Of a stretch of 64,000 nt of DNA, positions 1 through 12,700 are shown piece after piece (position 1 is the stretch's first letter; every line of letters starts with the position of its first letter). The position numbers were made by a program, and so were the translations under genes. Origin of the DNA: Cryptomeria japonica (taxonomy: Eukaryota; Streptophyta; Pinopsida; Cupressales; Cupressaceae). The notes beneath the pieces are model-generated. The model worked only from the letters and a program-made list of their open reading frames with translations, did no database searches and was not told the DNA's origin. The stretch is taken from contig NC_081413.1 of assembly GCF_030272615.1 (NCBI RefSeq), positions 336,469,302 to 336,533,301 on the forward strand. Direction: 5' to 3'.

Positions 1-1362
1 AGATGTGGACAAAAAATAATATAATGTGGTTTCATTCCCAAAGAACCATGAGACCTTTTAATACAATTATTGAGAGACGATCATGCATCTAAAAGACAAT
101 TTTCGGTCTTGCCAATATGCTCTATGTGAGCCAAAAGATACAGTGCCAAGAATGACGCACCATGGAGTCGATCAACATAAGCAATAACTTTTCAATTGGT
201 CATGCTTAGAAGCTTAAAAGGTGTTTTATGTTTTGCGAGATCCATAATTACAACCCCAAAGAAAGATAGACTTGCTAAAAGCAGTGATAAAGGACTTATA
301 GAACAAAGAGATAATTAAAGAAGCAGTCCTCCAAAGGCCAAGCCATTGTCAAAATAGAGAAATTCGAAGATCTGTGTTATAATCATTGTCAAAAAATAGA
401 GAGATGAAAAATCATGTGCTTTGCTAGCAAAGCACAGACACGCATGTTAGGAGGCATAATTTTATTAAGATGTAGACATGGAAATGTAAAGAGAGTTACA
501 TATAAGTCTCATAGCAATAACCTGATGAATCAGCATGACAGTCTTCCAAAGGCCAAAGATAGAAGAACATAACACTGTCAAAACAAAGTATCTTAGGCAC
601 TTATTCATAGAAAGCATTTCCAATGAAGGTCACAAGCACATTCAAGAGACCTCAAAAAATGAATGAACACCGTAAGCATTGAATAAAGTTTCTCTATCAT
701 AGAAGACAAGTTACAGTCCCTACCAAAAGAGAAAGGCATTCTATAGCTGCTATATGTATGGTTACATGTGCACATACACACATATGTACATATAGAGATA
801 TATATCAAATTACCTAATAAGGCTCAACAAGACCCATCATGTTTCTGAATTTTAATTAGTGCAATGTGCATTCCAATATGTTGGATAGACAATAGGAAAA
901 TGTCTTGTCATGGCTAATTGTCCCTCAGTGCAATATTAAGGCAATCTTTTGGATTTCAATTTTCTAATAACAATAAAGTCTCAAACCCATTTATTCTAAA
1001 CAAAGAAGTTTTAGAAATGTATTTTCAGATTTTACTGCAAGATAAAGATGAATTCAATTGGAAGTTCAAAATGAAATCTGAATTGACTGACATTGATTTC
1101 AAAAGAATTAAGCTACAGGTTAAAGTTAGTTAAACATGTCAAACATCTCCACTTATCTTTAAATTTTTGTTAGATTAGGATGAATATAGAAAAGTTACAG
1201 TTTAGCACTGAATTTGCATAAAAATTGTGCTACCTTTCAGCAACAGACACATAAAATATTCTAGTTTCCTTCATTTTGAATGTTCCTAAAACTATTACAA
1301 GTTTAACTATGTAATTGAGTTCATCTATGAGATATTTCATGTATTCCAGAGATCTACACTCT
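1..1362. other. AT-rich intergenic sequence, no gene recognised
   Basis: No convincing coding sequence, RNA gene or element border is visible. An 18-bp word, CAGTCYTCCAAAGGCCAA, occurs twice (324-341 and 539-556, one mismatch), each copy followed within about 25 bp by a TGTCAAAA word, so this may be old repeat sequence. An open frame at 918-1133 (71 codons) has no recognisable domain and could be chance. Confidence 0.4.
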
Positions 1363-1365
1363 TTA

Positions 1366-1572
1366 AAATTCCACTAATGAATGTTGAATAAAAAGAGACA
1401 AAATGAGTGTTCTTTCAAGACCCGTTGTTGGACATATATGATCTAACATACCACTCTCATTAAGATTGACACGCATTTCTCGACCACCTTTTGTATCATC
1501 TAAAACTGCACCAAGTAAGAAAAGTTTCAGGTGCTCAACTGGAAAATTGACCTCTGCTCCAACCAACTTTCG
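1366..1572 (-). pseudogene. possible exon remnant, unrecognised protein
   Basis: On the minus strand a 68-codon stretch without stops encodes a protein-like sequence with mixed composition (it contains HLKLFLLGAVLDD and MRVNLNESGMLDH). It does not begin with ATG: it is preceded in frame by a stop, and a pyrimidine-rich tract with TTTTGTAG and then GAAAG lies just upstream, so a splice acceptor is conceivable. It ends at a TAA after LVEF. No neighbouring exon was found on either side and I do not recognise the family. The alternative is a chance open frame in AT-rich DNA. The unbiased residue use, unlike nearby frames, is the only reason for listing it. Confidence 0.2.
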
Positions 1573-1999
1573 CAATTAAGATACCTACAAAAGTTTAAGA
1601 AGGAATTGAGTAACAAAATCTTAATGAAGGATTGTATAGAATATGTTTCCAATTTACAATAAACCACATTAAAATTTAAATTTTTATTGAATTCATTTAA
1701 ATTTAATAAGTAAAGTTGCTGATGAATTGGCCTCAAGACTTTTTGGACTAAAGAACTAAAGGATTCAGTTTGCCCTTTGGATTTTATTTGCTAAAGAGTA
1801 ACCTCTGGTAACTGACTGATATAAATCTTCATTAAAAATTATCTAGACCATTCATCTAAAGTTAATAGCAATATGCAATAAAAAAAGGAAGTATTTTTGT
1901 TAGAAAATTGAAAAACTCAGTTTAAAAGTTGAGGAATGTAAGGTAATACTTTACTTCTTTTAGGCTTGTGACCACTGCCTACTTTGTTGAGTACTGACC

Positions 2000-4900
2000 T
2001 TCACATACTGTGACTGAGACTCTACAACAAGATTTGAGACTCTACAACAATTGGTGCTCTGATTTTGTCCATTTTCTTTGTGAAGATTTGGATGTGTGAC
2101 TGTTAAAAATCTTTTGGCTCTTTGTATTCTAATAAATGACAGTTATTAATGGACGAATCTGTCTTTTCACAGTAGCCCTGTCGGTTGTCTCTCTTCATTC
2201 ACTGTTATAAGGACTGCTATTCATTGTGGTTTAGGACTAGGACACTGCCAAGATTTATTTGAATGCTTACTATGTAATGTTTGTAGTTGTTGTGATCATT
2301 AGTTTGACTATACCTTTCTGTGAATTATCCTTTGTCAAATATAACTGCCTTTGAATGTTGCTATGAATACTGTGATGACTTTGTAGGCTCTGTTACTTGT
2401 GCTTTTTATGACATTGACTACCTCTTGAAGGTTGTGATCCTTGATACACATTAAATATTTGATGCACCTCACAACTTCCCTGATGTTATTTGATCTTTGT
2501 CTATTACACCTTCCCTTACTGTTATTATCTAGAACTCGAAGGTTGTGTCTTCTTTATGCTATCCTGCACACTTCTTTTCACTGTCACTATTCTAATAACT
2601 CATTACCATCATTTATCATCTAACAATACTTCATTTGCACTAACTCACTGTATCTTTTGACTTTTTATTAGAAAATATGACTGCTATATATTATGGCAGT
2701 CCTATATTTTTTGCTTTTGGACGAAGACCTAATTATTACTATACCTCTATGAATGCTATTAAGAACTTGTGAATGTCTTCTTAGGCTGAGAACAACGGCT
2801 TTATCCTCAATGTTCTATGTGATTGGCAATATGTTACTGCCCTTTAGTAGCTTGAGTTGTCCTATATGTATTTGTTCATGGAGCTGCTCCATAAAGATAT
2901 TATTCACTGTTATTTGATAAGTGTTTATATGCCTATTCATGGGACTGCTATCTTCTTATTATCTTGAAAAGTTTATTCATGTCCTTTTGATGATGATCTT
3001 ATGTTGTTCTTATTGGACTGTCAGAGATCCTGGCTTCGAACTTTCATTACATAGTGTTGTCTTTTCTGAGTTTGTCAATATATCTCTGTTGGTTGTCTTT
3101 TTTATGGGACTACTCCTTGATAGTTATTCCTTGTATTTGACAGTGATTCCTCCTCTTTATGTCAAAATGGTGACATATTCCAAACCTGGGGTAAGGCTTG
3201 AGGATTGCTCATCTCTTTTCACAGTCATGAGACTGTTTTTTTTTTTTCAGTTTTGTCTTGAGACTTGACCCTTCCTGTGGAAGATTTGCTACTTTATCTT
3301 TATGTGCATCCCTTATTTACTGTCGTAATACCCTGCTCTTAATAGTCAAAAGACTATTTCTAAGTACATTAAAGCATCTTCTTGTTTGGACTCTTTCAAA
3401 AACCCTTGGCATGATGCCTTTGATCTACCACTGTTATCTCTATCCGTAGGAAACCATGGCAGGGGCAAGGAAAATAAATATCTAGCAAACCCTTACTCTT
3501 ATAACCTTTGCAAAATGACTTTAAAGGTCTGCTCTCTTTTTTTGAGGACTGTCCTTATGAAGTTTTGGATTTATAATGACTATGAATGCTCTCCTCTGAA
3601 TTGCACCTTCCTTATCTTGTATTCTCTTTCATCTCACTATGTCATTGGGATTCTATTTACTGTCAAATCTGAGAAAGCTTATAATTGCTTTGATCTTTTT
3701 ATTCCTTGCTCATTGTTCTTGGTCCTTTTCTGATCTTCAAATAATTGACTGTCATGTTTGAAGGTCTAGATCTGCAATTGAAGATCTTTGTGGACCCCAT
3801 TCATGATTTGCCTTTTGACTATCTTTTGACTGCTCAGACAGTCTTTTGGCACTTGTGAACACGATTTGTCAAGCTTACAATACTCATAGTGTTGGCTAAG
3901 ACTGTCATCTCAAAAACTCCTCTTATTCTAGAGTGTTGCAACTTATTTCTTGGGTTACTTGTGAAATAATCATTACACCGAATGCTCTTTTTCTCTTGAC
4001 TGATATCATGGCCTCCTTTCACCATACTAGAGCTTTGTTTCTTCAAATACATTCACTGTTGTTCACAGTCACATAGTCCCCCAACTCCTTACTAAGAATG
4101 ACTACTGTTATGAGGTGGGATGTCTCCTAAGCCTTATATATTATGTGATGAGGGTTCTCTGTCTCAAACACTGAAACCATATTGCCTTTGGAGTCCTTAC
4201 AGTGTTTCTTTTAAGTTTATCCTTTCATTGTGTATTGGCTTATTAAAACCCTTGTATTATTGCTTTGATTGAAAAACCCTAGCCATTGTTACCTTGCAAT
4301 ATGTTTATGACTGTTAATATCTCAGCTCATTGTCATTGATGCAGTGATATTGCTCATTGATCTTTGGATCCAATCTCAGTCTTCATTAATACACTGTCAT
4401 TGGCATATTATTTTCATTGTATGTGCTGCAAATGTGAGTGGAAACTCCTGCGATAATCTTGACCATCTTCTCTGAGTTATTAGAACTAAACCTCTAAGTT
4501 CTTGTGGACCTTATGCTTTGATACATTTTGTGTGTTAGAGTCATTTTTTGTGTCTCAGAGAGCTACTATTGTTGTGTGTTATGCCCTTATTCACTATCTG
4601 CTGCAAGGTAAGATGGTAATGTTGTCCTAGACACTATGGACTGTGACTGCCATATAAAGGCTTTCAAGGTTGTTCACTGTACTTTAAACACTGTCTTTCT
4701 TTATCAAACCCATTGTCTTATGAAGGGATATGCTCTCTTTTCTCATGAATATCCTCTCATCTCACTGTAGGTGACCACCGTGACCTTTGCTTTACAGAAC
4801 TTTTCTTAGACCTTCTGTATTTTGTACTGATAAACCTTTATACTATCCTGAAGATACTGCTACAAGAGTCTTCTATTGTTATTACCCAAATGACTGCTTT

Positions 4901-5000
4901 CATTAGTTCATCTCTATTTTTCCTTATTTAGTTATTTGATAAAGCTAGCAATAGCATTCATGGCTATGTATTCTATGTGTGCATGGTTTTTTTCATAGGT
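2000..5000. repeat. tract enriched in ACTGT/ACTGC words
   Basis: Between about 2160 and 4900 the plus strand carries ACTGT or ACTGC more than 30 times by eye, often as GGACTGC, GACTGTC or CACTGTCA, roughly every 60-100 bp. The strand is also T-rich. A short tandem duplication containing GACTCTACAACAA lies at about 2023-2055. No open frame longer than 115 codons is present and none looks protein-like. It may be a highly decayed tandem or dispersed repeat. No LTR borders or target-site duplications were identified. Confidence 0.4.
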
Positions 5001-6110
5001 AGCCTTAGTGATCTTATTTTACCCACTAGATATTTCTCATATGTTTACAAAACCCTTTGATTAATGCATGAAATGAGCTCATTTTCATTTACTACTTAAG
5101 GTAAAAGATCGTAGGAGTAAGGCAAACCTCTGGTAGATGCTTGCATCATTTGATTTTATTGTCTTTACATGCCTATCTCAAACTTTGATTAATATCTCCA
5201 TATTAGGACCTCATGCAAAGACTCCATGCAAACTCTTTGATCTTAAGAGATCTGTTGAATATCTTGAAGACCACTCCTTCTCTACTAGAATTGCTATTAA
5301 CCATCGCCCTTCTGATGTTTCATGATTGATAACTATTTTCCTTTAAGGGAACCGTGAAGAAATGTGTTTCTTTTGTGAATATCCACTCCTTGAACTGCGC
5401 TTTGAAAGTCGAGAGAAAATGGAAGCCATGTGTGAATATGGACATGGAACTAGGGTTGCTTTCTTTTTCTTTGCATAACACTTCAAGATAAGTCAAGAAA
5501 TCATAATTTCACTCATGCCATGTGGAGGAGATTTTCATGATAGGGAAACTCATGTAGAAAAAGCAACTTAGACTTTAGTTTTGAACTTACTCCCTCCAAA
5601 TATTATCAATATTTTATTCCTTTAACAATTTTAAGGCACTAAGAAAGGCTTTTCCCTCTTTTTCCCCTTCAAATACATTATTTGGTAATTTATTCTTTCC
5701 CCATACAAACAAAGGAAATAGACTCTTTTAATTGATTTTTCTTTGAAAACTTCTAAAACCTTTGTTTTGGTAACAAGAATATAATAAAATGATAGGATAT
5801 AATTGTTTCTAATTTTTTAAATATTTTAATATAAATTTTTAGAATAATTTTCTGTTTTTTTAAAACGTCAAATGAAAGGCATTGAAATGACCAAACTGTC
5901 ATAAAAATTTCATATGACAGGTAGGGGTGACTGTCAAATTCTAGGCCTAGACCCCCCTTTTGAGAAGCAAAATGCAATCTTGAAAATCTTCAAAGATTTG
6001 CAACTCGGATTTAAATACAAGACCCTCTATAACCTAAAAACACAGTACCTAACCTAAATGGATAACACTAGCTTATGATCCTGGGTGGATTAAATGGAAC
6101 CAAATGTTTT
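5001..6110. other. intergenic sequence, nothing recognised
   Basis: AT-rich sequence without supported genes or element borders. It ends at the target-site duplication of LINE-1. Confidence 0.4.
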
Positions 6111-6134
6111 AATATTTATAAGAAACTAAAAAAT
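6111..6134 (+). repeat. LINE-1 target-site duplication, left copy
   Basis: A 24-bp sequence beginning AATATTTATAAGAAACTA is repeated at 13983-14006 with one mismatch (A versus G at position 19). The preceding bases are TTTT, giving a TTTT|AATA nick context close to the TT|AAAA preference of L1-type endonucleases. Confidence 0.9.
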
Positions 6135-7910
6135 CTATTACTCATAGATAATATTTTTGGGGCGCTCTACAACATGTACGGATCCAGGAAGGATGCCCTG
6201 TCACCCTCCTCGGATTTCGAACTGGTTTGCGGGCGCTCGATTGTGAGGTCATCTTGGTGTCCTATCGTGCGAAACGTGTTTTCTTCCTCGTGCTACTTTT
6301 GTTTTTAAGGATTTGATTGATTTTGCCTCACGTATGCCTTTGTCGTTCTCTTTTTCTTTTCTCTTCTTTAATTTTCTCTCCTTCGGCATGCTTGTTTTAT
6401 TTCTTGCCAAATTGCCCCTGGACTTAGGTCTTGTTCATGCCTTTTCATTGAGGCTGCTCATGCGAGATCGATGGGTAGTCTGAGTAATGAAGATCCCACT
6501 CGAAGGAATAATGAGGAAGCCATCATTAATAATGAGGGGGTTTGGGAGATGAGGTTGTCATTTCACAGAAGGAAAAGCATGAGAAGCTTTCTTACAAAGT
6601 AGTGGTTTCAGAGCATTCGGTCATAATTTGTCTGCCTTCTGCATGTTTTAATGGATCTTTCTGTAGACCCGAGCGCATGGACACTAAGACTGCCTCGGGA
6701 GGGACCGCAACCAATGGAGATAGACTTGAACCTGGGGATGATAGAGCGGTCAACGACCCCGAAGGAGGAGGAAATGGTAAGTCTCGTCCTCTCGGGTTGA
6801 AGACCCTCTCCCTGTCACCTAATGAGGATATGGTTAAGGCTATTAGGGCTGAGCAGTCTCGTTTAAGAAATATTGCACTTTTCTTTGTATGCATGGATAG
6901 AGAATCGTTGCCTTCGAGGAAGTTTTTTGATGATTGGATTGCTAATGTGTGGGGTAAAAAATTAGGCATTCATGTTCATTTCTGTAGAATGATTCAGAAA
7001 GGTTTATTTGGAATTTTCTTTAAATCTCATAACATGCAAGATAGGGTTTTGAAGAAGAATTTTTGGAATGTTGGGTGTTCTCTGTTTAGGGCTTTTCCTT
7101 GGTCCCCCAAAGGAAATGTAGAGTAGGTTATTGCTCACTCCTCCCCCAATTGGGTCGAAATTGAGAATCTCCAGCCCAAATTTTGGCCTTTCATCTCTTA
7201 GATTTTGAAGCCACTAGGCTTTGTCCTGCAAGTCGAGGGCTCGAGAACTACCCTCCCTCATTTGAATGCTCGAGTTCTTGTTTCTCTTCACCCCGAGGTA
7301 GTGTTTCCCAATATTATCTCTCTGGAATTTGGATGAGAAATATTTGCTTGGGAAGTGTCTTTGTTGGGTAACTTGGGGGCATGTTTTTTCTGTAAAAATA
7401 ATGAACATATGAGAAAGGACTGCCCTTATTTGAAGAAACCTCATAATGCTAATTTTAATATTGATGATAAAAATAATCTGAGAAGTGACAATAGTAGAAT
7501 TCCAAAATTTGTTTCCTCCTTGAAAGAGGGTGTCTCTTTACCAGTGGATACTCCATCCGACATGGGCAAAGAAGGTTAAGTCTAGCCTAGAGTTCCCTAC
7601 TAGTGATAATAGTGGAAATAAATTTGTTAGTCATTCTAATCCTTTGTTCGAGGATGATTATGAGGTTGTTCAAGCCCCTCTCATAAATGATCCCCCCAAT
7701 ATCCCTGGTGGGTGTCAATCTATACATACTAATCCTCTTTTCTCTTATCAAGGAAGGGTTTTGAATTCCTCCCACCAACCCAAATTGAATGCCCAACAGA
7801 TTGCTCTTGCAAGTATTAAGGAGAAGGCTGATCTTTTAAGAAATGCCACTTTATTCCCATCTGAGTTGAGGCTGAGTAACTCCTTACCTGGTATCATGAC
7901 CTTTGTGGTG

Positions 7911-9512
7911 GAAGGTGTTGGCATTATGTGAACCGATATGTGGACATAATGACATTGTATGTTGTCATTGATGTCAATATGTTGAAGAGGTGTGAACCGA
8001 CATCTGTGAGAACCGGTATAACACTGTGAACCAGCATTTGTGCCAAAGTGAAGCGGTGTGCTTGTTCAAGGTGAACCGGCATATGTGAGAATCGGTATTT
8101 GTGCCAAAGTGAAGCGATGTGCTTGTTCAAGGTGAACCAGCATATGGTTATGGGAACCGGCACATGGAAGCGTTGTATGACTACCGGTTGGTAATCTCAA
8201 CTTCAAGGTTTCCGGTTGAAGTGCTTCAAGCCTGTATGGCTCAACCGGTTACATTGTGTGATGAGTTAGCATTGTAATGAAGAACAGATCATGTTGCCAC
8301 ATCAGCCTTGTGCGCGTGAAGGATCTTGCATAAAGGAGATTGTTCCTATCTACCTCGGGAATGTGCGAAGTCTGTAAAACGGTGATAACGTGTGATGGGT
8401 TATCAGCCGCCATGAAATCGATGAAAATAGATGATGGAGAATGTCTTGAGATTGGATCAAGACTGTTGCAATTAATGGAATGTTCTCAACGGTCAGGATT
8501 GAACCGTTTGAATTCCTTAACCTAACAGGTTTAGGGTTTAGGGTTTATGCTACCGACCTATCTATTTTCCTATAAGGTCAATGTTGTGTCTCTTTCTAAG
8601 GTTGTTGGCAAAAGTTGTGTGTGTGTATCCAAGAGAAGGGATACGTGATTCTTGCCAGACCAAAAGGAGAGAAGTGATACCTGCAGAGTGTAAGTGCAGA
8701 AGGTGAAGAGGAGCTTAAGCGGATCTGCATTGGCATTGAGTGTTTTTACCAGATCATTGTAATACCTGTTGATCTCTAACCACCTCAACAGTTGGAAAAT
8801 CCCTTAATAGGGTAGCCTTAACCGGCTTGCTGAAAATCCTTTAACAAGGTAATTCAAAGCTACTGAGTTTGGAATCCTTTAGATATTAAGTTCTTGAAAT
8901 CCTCTAACAAGGTAACCTTTAACAGGTTTTAACCCTTAACCGGGTATTGTAGCCATCCCTTAACCGGGTGATCTCTAACAAGACCGGTTCCTAGCAGAAC
9001 CTTTTGTAATGTCTCTAACCAGACAAGGCTCCTAACAAAGCGGACTTCTAAAGAGTTCAAAAATAGCTTGTGGGTATTCATCCCCACCGTGGTTTTTCCC
9101 AGTTGGGTTTCCACGTGAAAAATATGTGTGTCATGTGTGATGCTTTTATCTTGTGATGCTTTGCTATTGTCTCTCAAGCATATGATGGTTTTGTGTTTTA
9201 TGCCTGTCAATAAAACATGTTGAACTAGCTGTTATTATGATCTAATGATAGATTAACTGTTTATGCATAAGGGTGAAATGGTAGTGTAGTCTCGAGTTGA
9301 GTGAAAAGCTAAGTGAGTAACCAGTTAATGCTTGTCTCTGACATTCTTAGCTTTATCGGTTGCACTCTGTTTCAAACCGGTGACACTATCAGCCAGTCAT
9401 TTGAAGTGTCTACTGTCAAACCGGTTTTGGACTGTATTTCTGTCTATATTGATTCACCCCCCCTCTCAGTACTGGTTTGGTACTATTCACTCATCATTAA
9501 GTTATCAGAAGG
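7911..9512. repeat. 5-bp target-site duplication GAAGG around copia solo LTR
   Basis: GAAGG occurs at 7911-7915 and 9508-9512, directly flanking a segment that begins TGTTGG and ends ATCA. Five-base duplications are standard for copia and gypsy integrases. Removing the LTR and one copy restores the LINE reading frame. Confidence 0.92.
7916..9507 (+). mobile_element. solo LTR of a copia-type retrotransposon in LINE-1 ORF1
   Basis: A 1,592-bp segment with TG...CA ends and a perfect GAAGG duplication, and no internal coding region, so a solo LTR left by LTR-LTR recombination. Internal marks shared with the second copia-type LTR at 57368-58337 are CACCGTGGTTTTTCC, TTTCCACGT, TGATTCACCCCCC-CTCTCAG near the 3' end, and a telo-box array (8530-8547, TTTAGGG repeats). 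A TATA-like CCTATAAGG lies at about 8569-8577 and a possible poly(A) signal CAATAAAAC at about 9209. It carries many ACCGG words and short repeats (about 7985-8165, GTGAACCGGCATATGTG type). The copia assignment is inferred from the LTR module, since no protein is present. Confidence 0.85.
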
Positions 9513-9729
9513 ATCCTCATATAAGAATATTGTGCCCTTTGGCTCGGATGGCTTAGCTAGTAGTAATGTTGAGCAATTCATAGAAGTGGTTAGTAAAAAT
9601 TTGAGAAAGAAAAGAAGAACATCTGATAGACAATCTCTCTCCAATGATAATAGTAAAAAAGTTAATGAGGTGACTGAGTGCTTCAATATATTATACAAGA
9701 ACCAAGAACCCTCCTCCAAATAAGTTTTT

Positions 9730-12700
9730 ATGATGATGCACATACATAGATGGAATGTTAGGGGCCTAGATATGTCTGATAGAAAATATGCGGTCAGAAA
9801 ATGGTGTAATAGCATCAAGGAAAAGGACAATATACGCCTTCAAGAGATCAAAGTGGTGGGGTTTCAGGCTTATACTATGTTTAGATTTATGTGGGCTCGG
9901 GCCATAGGGTTCTATTCCAATCATGAAAGGGGTAAAGATAGTACTGCCATTATGGTTGGCCCCAAGTGGGCACATAAGATCATTGCCAATGGTGTCTCTT
10001 CTGTCAAAGAGCCTTGTGGGTTAACTTTAAGGAGAAGGATTGTGTTTTTGGTATTTGCAACATTTATGTTGCTAATGATTACAGAGATAGAGCTAGACTT
10101 TGAGATTGATTAACAACTAGATTTACGAATGCACATTGGAATTTTGTGGGAGATTTTAATATGATTGAACATGGTGATGATAAAAGTGGTGGTAATAAAC
10201 ATTGTTGGAAGGGTAATGAACAATTTTTTTGGGCCAAGTTCAAAAGAAGATTTAATCTGATTGATCCCATGGAGAAGAGAAAGGGTTCCTTTTGTGGTAT
10301 CATGGTGCAACAAACTAAGTGGTAAATAGAGATTGTATTGTAGACTGGATAGATGTTATGCAAATGCTTCTTTTTTTTCCTTCCTCCCTCAGAGGGGGCA
10401 AGCCTCCATTTGTGTATCCCCTACTAGCATCTCAGATCATTCTCCTATTTCTGTCATTGTTGATCTAGACCTTGACCCCTCCTTTGTGATTAGACATAAA
10501 AGGGAAAATGGCTTCAAACTTAATGTCTCCTTGCTCAATGATGAGGATAATGCAGAAGCTATTATGATGGTCTCTCAACTGACTAAAATTTGCTCCTCCC
10601 ATCTCAGACCTAGGGAGCAGTGGGAGAACCTTACTGCTTCCTGGAGGAAAATATTTCAAATTATTGGTAATAAGTATGCTATGGACAGGTCTAAGGAGGA
10701 GTCCTTTCTTCAAACTAGGCTTAATGAGATTGAACAGGAACTTCAGAGTAAGGGGAATGACATTAGGCTAGAAGGAGAGTTGTCCTCGGTCAAGAACCTT
10801 TTAAGGAAATTGCAGAACTTCAAGATCAAAGGGCAAAAGGTTAGAGCTAGAATGAATTGGATTAAAGGTGGAGATAAGGGATCCAGTTATTTCTTCAATC
10901 TTATCAGAGCTAAAAATAGGAGAGAACTTATTGAAGACATTCAAGTCAACAACTTAATCACTAATGATCCGGTAGCCATCAAAGAGGCATTCTTCAATTT
11001 TTATAATAGTCTCTTTTATTTTGAGCATGGGGATAGTAATCAGAAGGCCCTAGAGAAATGCTTATTACTAATCCCTAAGAAAATCTCTTGTGAGGATGCT
11101 AAGGCTCTAAGTCATAAGACCTCTCTGGAGGAGATCAAAATTTCCTTCACTTCATTAGCCAATGGCAAGTCTCTAGGGATAGATGGTCTACCTGTTGAGT
11201 TCTATAAGAAGCACTTAGAGTGGATAAGCCTGGAACTAATGGCATTATATGAAGATGTTTTTACACAGGGTTCCCTTGGAGAAAATATCAATAAAGATGT
11301 TATCAAGTTGCTACCTAAAGGTGGGGATAAGACTCTAATTAAAAATTAGAGACCTATCACCTTATTGAATATCTCATATAAAATTATTGCAAAAATATTG
11401 GCAAGGAGAATTATTGGATTGTTAAATAAGTTCATCTCTGCCACACAAACTAGATTCATAAAAGGTAGATATATTATGGAAAACTTGGTTACTAGTTGGG
11501 AGGCAATGCATTGGGCCAGAGCTGATAATCAAAATGTTGCAATGGTCCTTTTGGACTTTGAGAAAGCATATGACAAAATTGAATGGTCATTTGTTAGAGG
11601 AATGTTACAAGCTTTTGGTTTTCCTTCATACTTTTGTAAATGGATAGACATTATTTTTAAAGACTCCTCCACAGTCATTGAGGTTAATGGTGATATGTTT
11701 GAACCTATCCCACTAAGAAGGTATATAAAGCAAGGGTTCCCCATTACCCCGGCCTTGTTTGCCATTGTTGCAGATGCTCTTTACTACATTCTAAGGGCCC
11801 CGAAACTTGGGCCCCCTATCAAAGGTCTTACTCTTCCTAATGTTGATGATCTAATTAATGCTCAATTTGCTGATGATACTGCTTTATTTTTAGCCCTGAA
11901 TGAGGATAACTTTGATAATGCCATGGAGAGACTCCAGTTTTTTTGTTTGGCCTTTTGTGCTAAGATAGCCCCCCACAAATCTACAGTGCTTGGATGGTCT
12001 GAGATTCTCCCAAATTGGATCCCATGCAAAGGTTGGTAATGGGAAGGACCGAACTCTATTGTAAGATATCTTGGTACTCCCTTTGCTATTAATCTGCCTA
12101 CTCAAGATATGTGGCAATGGATATACTCTAAAATTGAAAAGAAACATCTTAAATGGTAGACCCGTATGCTCTCCTTGATCAACAGAGTGCAGATTGTTCA
12201 AAAGGTTCTCTCCTCACATCATATATATTGTGCCTCTGCATAGGTGTTTGCCAATTATCAAACCAATAAGCTTGAGAGGATTATGAGGGATTTTTTATGG
12301 TCTAATGGCATGGGGCACAAGAAGAGCTAGTGTGTGAACTGGAATTGGTGTAGCAGACCTAGATGTAAGGGAGGAATGGGTATCAAGGATATCAAGGCTC
12401 GTGGCATTGCTTTAGCTTCCAAATGGATTGTAAAAGCCCTATATGGCAATGAACCTTGGAAGGTGCTGATAAGAAAAAATATTGAAAGGTCAGTTGTTAA
12501 GAAAGGTAAAACATGGAGGAATATCCCTTTATGTGATATTGTATTAGGGGATTATAGTATGAAGGTGTTTGGCTCCAGTGTATTTGCTTCACTATGGAAG
12601 GCATGGTCACAGGTAAGGAGGTTACTCCCCTCTAAGGATGCAATAGGAATTTTCCCAGCATATGTTGTTGTGGATAGATCTATTTGGTGGGGGGTAAACC

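Larger units (their letters stand above)
6471..9723 (+). pseudogene. LINE-1 ORF1 (DUF4283-like + CCHC zinc knuckle), split by a solo LTR
   Basis: Encodes the LINE RNA-binding protein. I chose the ATG at 6471 because the frame after it, with one shift near 6540, leads into the conserved domain. About 6840-7110 resembles the plant DUF4283 domain (SRKFFDDWIANVWGKKLGI... FRAFPWSPKGN). A CX2CX4HX4C zinc knuckle (CFFCKNNEHMRKDC) lies at about 7382-7423. In-frame stops are TAG at about 7124 and 7199 and TGA at about 7333; a further frameshift lies near 7575. At 7915 the frame is cut by a copia-type solo LTR and resumes after 9512 (codons for MTFVVEG then SSYKNIVPFG). The tail is basic (NLRKKRRTSDR) and ends at TAA 9721-9723, six bases before ORF2. 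Not functional. Confidence 0.85.

Noticed and set aside
6592-6969. 125-codon minus-strand frame over LINE-1 ORF1
   Set aside because: Antisense shadow of the DUF4283-containing ORF1.
7980-8165. Spaced short repeats (GTGAACCGGCATATGTG type) as a CRISPR-like array
   Set aside because: Few, irregular, unequal units inside a plant LTR; no constant repeat or unique spacers.
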